Of a DNA stretch of 5,019 nt, positions 1 through 3,724 are shown piece by piece. The position numbers and the translations under genes are program-made. Where the stretch lies: the NCBI GenBank assembly GCA_001805695.1, contig MHGT01000024.1, forward strand, positions 1,333 to 6,351. The letters run 5' to 3'. Source of the DNA: Omnitrophica WOR_2 bacterium RIFCSPHIGHO2_02_FULL_67_20 (GTDB lineage: Bacteria; Omnitrophota; Gorgyraeia; Aquiviventales; Aquiviventaceae). Under the pieces are notes generated by a model, which was not told the DNA's origin, made no database searches, and saw only the letters and a program-made list of their open reading frames with translations. Positions within the stretch are counted from its first letter, which is position 1, and every line of letters starts with the position of its first letter.

Positions 1-679
1 GGTCGACGAGCCCCACGTCGAGCGCCTCCTTTTCCGTGACGGACACACTCTCCGCGACCAGCTTCGTCGTCCACTCGGCGTTGCGCCCGCGGGACTTGGC
101 GATCGTCACGGCCCAGGCAACAGTGTCGTTGATGATCTTGTCGGACATCGGGTCGGTCTCGGATTCCTCGACGATCTCCTCCTCGACCGTGCCGGGCTTG
201 CCGGAGCCCGTCTTCCGCTCGCCGTCCTCCCGGGCGTGCGTGACGCGCTTGACGAGCCGCCGCACCGGTCCGCCGCCGCCGTCCATGCTGACGGGGTGGG
301 CGGCGCCGATGTTGGTCGACGGCGCCATGGCCGCGACGTGGGCGGCCAGCGTGATGAAGGCCCCGGCCGAGCCGGCCCGCGAGCCCGCGGGTGCGACGTA
401 GACGGCGATGGGGACCTTGGCGTTCATCATCCGCTTGACGATGGCCCGGGTGGATTCGAGGAGGCCGCCGGGGGTGTCGAGGAGGATGACGAGGCAGACG
501 GCTCCGTCGGACTCGGAGCGCTCGATCGCCTCGGTGATGTACCGCTGGGTCACCGGGCTGACGATCTTGTTGTCCAGCTCGATGACGTTGGCCGTGGCGG
601 CTTCAAGGTCGTTTGCGGGAGCGATGGCCACGAACGGCAGCGCGACCAGTAAGCAGGTCAACCAGTGGTGGTGTCTCAT
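1..679 (-). CDS. nfeD: NfeD-family membrane-bound serine protease (ClpP class), N-terminal 226 residues
   Basis: This is the N-terminal part of a secreted or membrane ClpP-fold protease of the NfeD/1510-N type; the rest lies beyond the left edge. Residues 1-22 look like a signal peptide, with a hydrophobic core at 6-20 and a possible cut after A20-P21-A22. The oxyanion motif LDTPGG is at 67-72 and the nucleophile motif AGSAG is at 102-106, giving Ser104. SDKIIND at 179-185 supplies the likely catalytic Lys181, and RGRNAEW at 197-203 plus a later EKEALDVGLVD stretch are typical of NfeD. Known family members use a Ser-Lys dyad and act in membrane quality control. Between the dyad residues lies a charged, glycine-rich insert at about 132-176, which makes their spacing 77 residues against about 41 in the archaeal 1510-N protein. 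The start is the only workable ATG: the frame upstream runs into the tRNA. There is no Shine-Dalgarno sequence. The gene sits 17 nt behind tRNA-Ala and is probably co-transcribed with it. SppA is the alternative family, but the C-terminal motif favours NfeD. Confidence 0.9.
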   Translation of the reverse strand, partial: MRHHHWLTCLLVALPFVAIAPANDLEAATANVIELDNKIVSPVTQRYITEAIERSESDGAVCLVILLDTPGGLLESTRAIVKRMMNAKVPIAVYVAPAGSRAGSAGAFITLAAHVAAMAPSTNIGAAHPVSMDGGGGPVRRLVKRVTHAREDGERKTGSGKPGTVEEEIVEESETDPMSDKIINDTVAWAVTIAKSRGRNAEWTTKLVAESVSVTEKEALDVGLVD

Positions 680-696
680 CTCATGAGGAGAAAAGT

Positions 697-772
697 TGGT
701 GGAGCAGACGGGGATCGAACCCGTGACCTCCACAATGCCATTGTGGCGCTCTCCCAGCTGAGCTACTGCCCC
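697..772 (-). tRNA. tRNA-Ala, anticodon GGC, CCA encoded
   Basis: This 76-nt tRNA folds cleanly. The acceptor stem GGGGCAG pairs with CTGCTCC and contains the G3-U70 wobble pair that is the main alanine identity element. The discriminator is A73 and the CCA end is encoded at 697-699. The anticodon stem CCACA/TGTGG carries the loop ATGGCAT, with U33 followed by GGC, which reads GCC and GCU alanine codons. The T arm contains GGTTCGATCC. A consensus promoter lies just upstream on the same strand, and the nfeD-like gene follows 17 nt downstream, so RNase processing of the tRNA would create that mRNA's 5' end. Confidence 0.98.
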
Positions 773-792
773 GTCGTCAGAAAGGGCGCCTT

Positions 793-821
793 ACGATAAC
801 ACGGGCGTCGGGGAGTGTCAA
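793..821 (-). promoter_or_regulatory. Sigma70-type promoter of tRNA-Ala (and probably nfeD)
   Basis: On the minus strand, a perfect -35 TTGACA (816-821) is separated by 17 nt from the -10 box TATCGT (793-798, 4 of 6 matches to consensus). Transcription would start near 785-786, giving a precursor with about 13 nt before the mature tRNA 5' end at 772. The placement and spacing are what is expected for a strong stable-RNA promoter. Its -35 box directly abuts the -35 box of the oppositely directed nfo promoter. Confidence 0.75.
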
Positions 822-850
822 TTGAACTGGCCCCTCCGTCGTGCTAAAAT
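822..850 (+). promoter_or_regulatory. Sigma70-type promoter of nfo, giving a very short or absent leader
   Basis: TTGAAC (822-827, 4 of 6 to consensus) is followed after 17 nt by TAAAAT (845-850, 5 of 6). Transcription would start near 857-858, only about 3-4 nt before the nfo ATG at 861. The mRNA would therefore be leaderless or nearly so, which fits the absence of a Shine-Dalgarno sequence. Any longer transcript would carry a six-codon reading frame (853-870, including stop) overlapping the nfo start out of frame. The -35 box touches that of the tRNA promoter, together forming the palindrome TCAATTGA at 818-825. Confidence 0.6.
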
Positions 851-860
851 AAATGTTCTC

Positions 861-1790
861 ATGCGGTTAGGCGTCCACGTCCCCATCGCCGGCGGCCTCT
901 TGGAGGCGGTCGAGCGGGCCAAGCGGCTCGGCTGCACCACGATGCAGATCTTCAGCCATAGCCCGCGGGGCGGCACACCACCCGCCCTTGATCCCGAGCT
1001 CGTGGAGCGCTTTGACGCGGCACGCCGCGCGGCGGGCCTTGAGCCGCTGGCGGTCCACGGCCCCTACATCATCAACCTCGCGTCTCCGGAGGCGGCCATG
1101 TGGCGGCGGTCGGCGGCGCTCTACCGGGATGAGTATGCCCGCGCCTCGCTGCTGAAGGCGCAGTACCTCGTCACCCACGTCGGCAGCCACCGGGGCGACG
1201 GCGAAGCGGCGGGCCTGGCGCGCGTGGCCCGCGCCATCACGCAGGCGCTCGCGGGGACGAGTTCCGACACGATGGCGCTCCTGGAGAACACCGCAGGCTC
1301 GGGCCAGGGGTTGGGCTACCGGTTCGAGCAGCTGGCCGCCATCCGGAACGCGGTGGCGGCGCGCGAGCGGGTCGGCATCTGTCTCGACACCGCCCACCTC
1401 TTTGCGGCCGGCTACCCGATCCACACGCCGGATGGGTTGGAGCGGACGGTGGACGAATTCGACCGGGCCGTCGGGCTGGAACACTTGAAGCTCATCCATC
1501 TCAACGATTCCAAAGTGCCGTTCGAGTCCCGCGTGGACCGCCACTGGCACATCGGGCAGGGGCACATCGGCTCCGCGGCGTTCCGGCGCATCGTCACCCA
1601 CCGGCGCCTGAAGGACGTGCCCTTCATCCTGGAGACCCCGAAGAGCGGGGACGCGGAGGACCGGCGCAACCTGGCGACGGTGCGGCGCCTCGCCCGGCCT
1701 GCCCGATCCCGGCCGGGCTCGGCATCAATACCCGTCCGCCATCGCGGACGGGTATTGGCTGGCCGCGCCTCGACACACACGCGCGCATGA
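861..1790 (+). CDS. nfo: Endonuclease IV (AP endonuclease, base excision repair)
   Basis: Cuts the DNA backbone 5' to abasic sites and removes 3' blocking groups, using a three-metal (zinc) site in a TIM barrel in the cytoplasm. All nine metal ligands of the family are visible, counted from ATG 861: His66, His106, Glu142, Asp176, His179, His213, Asp226, His228 and Glu258. Each lies exactly three residues below its E. coli counterpart, which supports both the start and an uninterrupted core. Motifs include HGPYIINLAS, LLENTAGSG, CLDTAHLFAAGY, LIHLND, DRHWHIGQGHIG and ILETPK. An in-frame TTG at 822 is rejected because it lies in the -35 box and adds unconserved residues. There is no Shine-Dalgarno sequence. 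The core should end near residue 280, but the frame runs to 310. The extra roughly 30 residues are Arg/Ala-rich, include a perfect hairpin, and end in the ATGA overlap with the next gene. The tail may be real, a late insertion, or due to an indel. Confidence 0.96.
   Translation: MRLGVHVPIAGGLLEAVERAKRLGCTTMQIFSHSPRGGTPPALDPELVERFDAARRAAGLEPLAVHGPYIINLASPEAAMWRRSAALYRDEYARASLLKAQYLVTHVGSHRGDGEAAGLARVARAITQALAGTSSDTMALLENTAGSGQGLGYRFEQLAAIRNAVAARERVGICLDTAHLFAAGYPIHTPDGLERTVDEFDRAVGLEHLKLIHLNDSKVPFESRVDRHWHIGQGHIGSAAFRRIVTHRRLKDVPFILETPKSGDAEDRRNLATVRRLARPARSRPGSASIPVRHRGRVLAGRASTHTRA
1726..1757 (+). repeat. Perfect 14-bp inverted repeat with CATC loop
   Basis: The arms at 1726-1739 (CAATACCCGTCCGC) and 1744-1757 are exactly complementary around a four-base loop. 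A few more pairs (CGGC at 1720-1723 with GCCG at 1762-1765) could extend the stem past a small internal loop. The hairpin lies inside the unconserved C-terminal tail of nfo, 29 nt before the nfu_N start. No T run follows, so an intrinsic terminator is unlikely. It could influence translational coupling, protect mRNA ends, bind a dimeric protein, or be an inserted palindromic element. Confidence 0.85.
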
Positions 1791-2056
1791 ACGAGCCGTT
1801 GGCGATCGACATCCAAGCGACACCGAACCCCAACGCCGCCAAGTTCACGCTCAACCGCGTCGTGGCGGCGCAGGGCACGACGTACAGAGACCGCGCTGCC
1901 GCTCAGCCGGAGTGGGCGAAGCGGCTGCTCGGCATCGCCGGTGTGACGCAGGTGTTTGCGCTGAACGCTTTCATCACGGTGAGCAAGGCCCCGGACGGAG
2001 ACTGGAACACCATCGCCCCGCAGGTCGAGCGGGTGCTGCACGAAGCGTTTGGATAA
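1787..2056 (+). CDS. Stand-alone Nfu/NifU N-terminal domain protein (89 aa)
   Basis: The protein matches the Nfu_N domain by its hallmark pattern. It starts with ATPNPNAAKFTLNR (residues 11-24), continues with the WAKRLLGIAGVTQVFALNAFITV core at about 43-65 (conserved GV..VF and FITV elements), and ends with a DW..I.P.V helix. In eukaryotic and many bacterial Nfu proteins this domain precedes a CxxC iron-sulfur scaffold domain, which is absent here because the frame stops right after Nfu_N. The protein therefore has no cysteine scaffold of its own. Its role is unknown; a partner or accessory function in Fe-S assembly is only an inference from the domain name. The ATG overlaps the nfo stop as ATGA and no Shine-Dalgarno sequence precedes it, so it is probably translated by coupling or re-initiation after nfo. 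Confidence 0.88.
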   Translation: MNEPLAIDIQATPNPNAAKFTLNRVVAAQGTTYRDRAAAQPEWAKRLLGIAGVTQVFALNAFITVSKAPDGDWNTIAPQVERVLHEAFG

Positions 2057-2057
2057 C

Positions 2058-2122
2058 GGATTACGCAGATTTTGAAGAGCGATTACGCAGATGGCGCGCG
2101 AGGCGCCTTATCGGCGTAATCC
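2058..2122 (+). repeat. Palindromic intergenic repeat, copy 1
   Basis: Begins 2 nt after the nfu_N stop. The 12-base unit GATTACGCAGAT occurs twice at a 22-nt step (2059 and 2081). The second unit pairs with the right arm: GATTACGC (2081-2088) with GCGTAATC (2114-2121), an A2089/G2113 mismatch, GAT (2090-2092) with ATC (2110-2112), then GGCGC (2093-2097) with GCGCC (2103-2107) around a GCGAG loop, with a TT bulge. The first unit could instead form 9 bp with the same right arm, so two folds compete. No T run follows. It lies between nfu_N and the Shine-Dalgarno sequence of the membrane-protein gene. Copy 2 is at 3627-3703. Confidence 0.88.
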
Positions 2123-2133
2123 ACAAGTAACTT

Positions 2134-2140
2134 GAGGAGG
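2134..2140 (+). promoter_or_regulatory. Strong ribosome binding site deciding the membrane-protein start
   Basis: GAGGAGG is nearly a full anti-16S match. It lies 5 nt before ATG 2146 but only 2 nt before the adjacent in-frame GTG 2143, so the ATG is the better start. Confidence 0.8.
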
Positions 2141-2145
2141 GCGTG

Positions 2146-3189
2146 ATGGAACCACGGATTGGATCCGCGCTCAGCGCAGGATTTCGGGCGGCCAACCGGA
2201 GCTGGGCGGGCATCGGCTTCTTCGGCGGGACGATGCTGCTCGTGATGGTCGTCAGTCTCTTCGCCATCGCTGCCACCAATCCGCCGGCTCTTCGGCCTGC
2301 CGGGGAGGAGCCTGCGGCCCTTCCCGCGCCGGCGGTGCCGGCACCCGCCGCGCCCGCGGTCGAGCCGTCGGTTTCGCCCGCGGCGCCGGCCCCGGCTCCC
2401 GACAGCGCGCCGCCGGCTGCCGCCAGCGACGTGAACCTCTTCAACCAACTGGAGACCGCCTCCCAGCCTCCGGCGATTCCGGCAGACACCGCTCCGCCGC
2501 CGGCCGATGAACACGACCGTGCCGTCCGCGCGTGGCTCGGGCGGGTCTGGCCGCTCGCGCTGTTCATCGTGCTCGTGATGCTCGCCGTGAACGTATGGTT
2601 GAGCGGGGGGCAGATCGGCTATCTCGCGGCGCGGATCAACGGCCAGCCGGCCCCGCTGGCCCTCTTCTGGCAGGAAGGGGCGCGCGCGTTCGGCCGGCTG
2701 CTCGGCGCTTGGGCGCTGATGATGGGCTCGGGGATAGCCGTCCTCCTCGTCCTGGCGCTCGCGTCGGCGCTCCTGGCTCCCTTGCCGGAAGGCGTGCGGC
2801 GCGTCCTCGGGTGGCTCGTGTTGCTGGCGCTGGGGGCCGCCGGGGCGTGGCTCTTGGTACGGCTGTCCTTTTGGTTCATCGCGGTGGTGGTGGACCGCGT
2901 GGGACCGGTGGCGGGATTGAAAACGAGCTGGCGCGCGACGAAGGGCCGGTGGCTCAAGACGGCCGGCCTGGGGCTGCTCATCGGGCTGATCTCCGTCGGC
3001 GTGTCGCTGGCCTTCGGCCTGGTGGAGGGCCTGGGCAACCTCATCGGCGGCGCCGCGGCGGTCGTGCTCGGAGTGGGGGCTAATCTCACCGGGCTGGTGG
3101 CCAGCCTGTACATCGGGTTCGCCGCGCTGGCCGCGTACATCCGGTTCTACCAGGACGTGAAGGGCCAGGGGGCCGCGTCGTCTGTGTAA
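2146..3189 (+). CDS. Polytopic membrane protein with Pro/Ala-rich extracytoplasmic loop (347 aa)
   Basis: I do not recognise a named function. The sequence shows about six hydrophobic segments at roughly 21-43, 134-153, 187-211, 220-249, 272-292 and 303-332. Basic residues before the first (R4, R14, R18) place the N terminus in the cytoplasm. A low-complexity stretch of about 75 residues (45-120), dominated by Pro and Ala, links the first two helices and should lie outside the membrane. Residues 239-271 (RLSFWFIAVVVD, then a GLKTSWRATKGRW stretch) resemble the conserved part of the loosely defined glycerophosphodiesterase-membrane-domain/DUF975-like families, where an 'S..atKG' segment follows an amphipathic helix. 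That assignment is a weak inference. There is no enzyme motif. The gene has a strong ribosome binding site and is followed 27 nt later by a PilZ gene, which suggests a shared envelope-related task. The pair is bracketed by the two palindromic repeats. Confidence 0.85.
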   Translation: MEPRIGSALSAGFRAANRSWAGIGFFGGTMLLVMVVSLFAIAATNPPALRPAGEEPAALPAPAVPAPAAPAVEPSVSPAAPAPAPDSAPPAAASDVNLFNQLETASQPPAIPADTAPPPADEHDRAVRAWLGRVWPLALFIVLVMLAVNVWLSGGQIGYLAARINGQPAPLALFWQEGARAFGRLLGAWALMMGSGIAVLLVLALASALLAPLPEGVRRVLGWLVLLALGAAGAWLLVRLSFWFIAVVVDRVGPVAGLKTSWRATKGRWLKTAGLGLLIGLISVGVSLAFGLVEGLGNLIGGAAAVVLGVGANLTGLVASLYIGFAALAAYIRFYQDVKGQGAASSV

Positions 3190-3202
3190 TCCGCGCGCGT
3201 GG

Positions 3203-3209
3203 AGGGAGG
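3203..3209 (+). promoter_or_regulatory. Ribosome binding site of the PilZ gene
   Basis: AGGGAGG lies 7 nt before ATG 3217. It falls inside the reading frame that would begin at GTG 3199, so ATG 3217 is the more likely start. Confidence 0.75.
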
Positions 3210-3216
3210 CGGCGCG

Positions 3217-3609
3217 ATGGCGTCTGAGTTGCCGGGAATCGGGGGAGAGGAGCGCCGCCGCAGCGTCCGGTTGCGGACGCGCCTGACGACGGTCTTCAAG
3301 AGCCTGACCACCGGCCGGGTCCAGCGCGCGCTGACGAAGGACGTGAGCGGCCATGGGGCGTGCCTCGTGACGGACGACCTGCTGGAGGTCGGGACCCCGC
3401 TCGAGGTGGAGATTAAGCTGCCGGACCATCCAACACCGGTGACGTGCCTCGCTGAGGTGGCCTGGAGCACCTTCCGGGTCGATGCGCAGGGTCCTGGCAA
3501 GCCGAAGGCGGAAACCGGCATCAAATTCCTCAGCATCGACCCCAAGGAACACGCCCGCATCATGCAGTACGCGCGGTTCAACGCGCTTCCTCCGAGCGGC
3601 CCCGGATAA
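3217..3609 (+). CDS. PilZ-domain protein, probable c-di-GMP receptor (130 aa)
   Basis: A single small PilZ beta-barrel. The two c-di-GMP-binding elements are present: the arginine switch R14-xxx-R18 in the segment ERRRSVRLR (residues 12-20), and D42-x-S44-xx-G47 in KDVSGHGACL (41-50). The remaining strands follow the family pattern, with GTPLEVEIKLP at about 62-72, a CLAEVAW strand and a TGIKFLSID strand near the end. In characterised proteins these residues clamp a c-di-GMP dimer and the domain passes the signal to a partner protein. No second domain, signal peptide or membrane helix is present, so it should be cytoplasmic. The adjacent membrane protein is a natural partner candidate, but this is inferred from position only. 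It is preceded by a strong ribosome binding site and followed by palindromic repeat copy 2. Confidence 0.9.
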   Translation: MASELPGIGGEERRRSVRLRTRLTTVFKSLTTGRVQRALTKDVSGHGACLVTDDLLEVGTPLEVEIKLPDHPTPVTCLAEVAWSTFRVDAQGPGKPKAETGIKFLSIDPKEHARIMQYARFNALPPSGPG

Positions 3610-3626
3610 GGCTGCAACGACCTGAT

Positions 3627-3703
3627 GTGATTGCGCAGATTTCGAAACGATTTCGCAGATACCACATCTATCGGCGAAATCACGCCAAAATCTGCGGAAT
3701 CAC
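3627..3703 (+). repeat. Palindromic intergenic repeat, copy 2
   Basis: A nested inverted repeat between the PilZ gene and leuS. Outer arms 3627-3642 and 3688-3703 are 16 bp with one mismatch (GATTGCGC against GATTCCGC). After a 6/6 internal loop comes the inner stem GATTTCGC (3649-3656) with GCGAAATC (3674-3681), an A3657/G3673 mismatch, GAT/ATC, and a 9-nt loop. It shares with copy 1 the order GATTnCGCAGATTT, GAA, CGATTwCGCAGAT and TATCGGCGwAATC. It differs in having a plain loop instead of the GC-rich hairpin tip and in keeping the outer right arm that copy 1 lacks. Base composition is near 50% GC, lower than the genes around it. No T run follows, so a terminator role is not supported. Confidence 0.9.
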
Positions 3704-3712
3704 CTTGCTTTC

Positions 3713-3717
3713 GAGGG
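3713..3717 (+). promoter_or_regulatory. Ribosome binding site of leuS
   Basis: GAGGG lies 7 nt before ATG 3725 and fixes the leuS start. It begins 9 nt after the palindromic repeat ends, so folding of the repeat could affect access to it. Confidence 0.65.
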
Positions 3718-3724
3718 CTTGTTA

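Noticed and set aside
36..686. Three plus-strand open frames over the left end
   Set aside because: They are antisense to the NfeD-like gene, whose catalytic motifs are clear. Their translations are low-complexity and match no family.
822..860. TTG at 822 as the nfo start, adding 13 residues
   Set aside because: It coincides with the -35 box, lacks a ribosome binding site, and the conserved protein begins at MRLGVHV from ATG 861.
867..1601. Long minus-strand frame opposite nfo
   Set aside because: All nine metal ligands of endonuclease IV lie on the plus strand; the antisense translation is Arg-rich and featureless.
1726..1757. Intrinsic terminator of nfo
   Set aside because: The stem is strong but is followed by GC-rich sequence without a T run, and it lies inside the open frame before a coupled start codon.
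2059..2092. Two GATTACGCAGAT units as a CRISPR fragment
   Set aside because: Spacing between units is only 10 nt and there are only two; the units belong to a palindromic repeat.
3187..3200. TAATCCGCGC after the membrane-protein stop as a third repeat copy
   Set aside because: Only a short partial resemblance to one arm and no matching second arm, so it is not distinguishable from chance.
2083..3552. A 489-codon open frame on the minus strand
   Set aside because: It is antisense to the membrane-protein and PilZ genes, both of which have recognisable features and strong ribosome binding sites. The frame is Arg/Pro/His-rich without domains, as expected for a shadow in GC-rich DNA.
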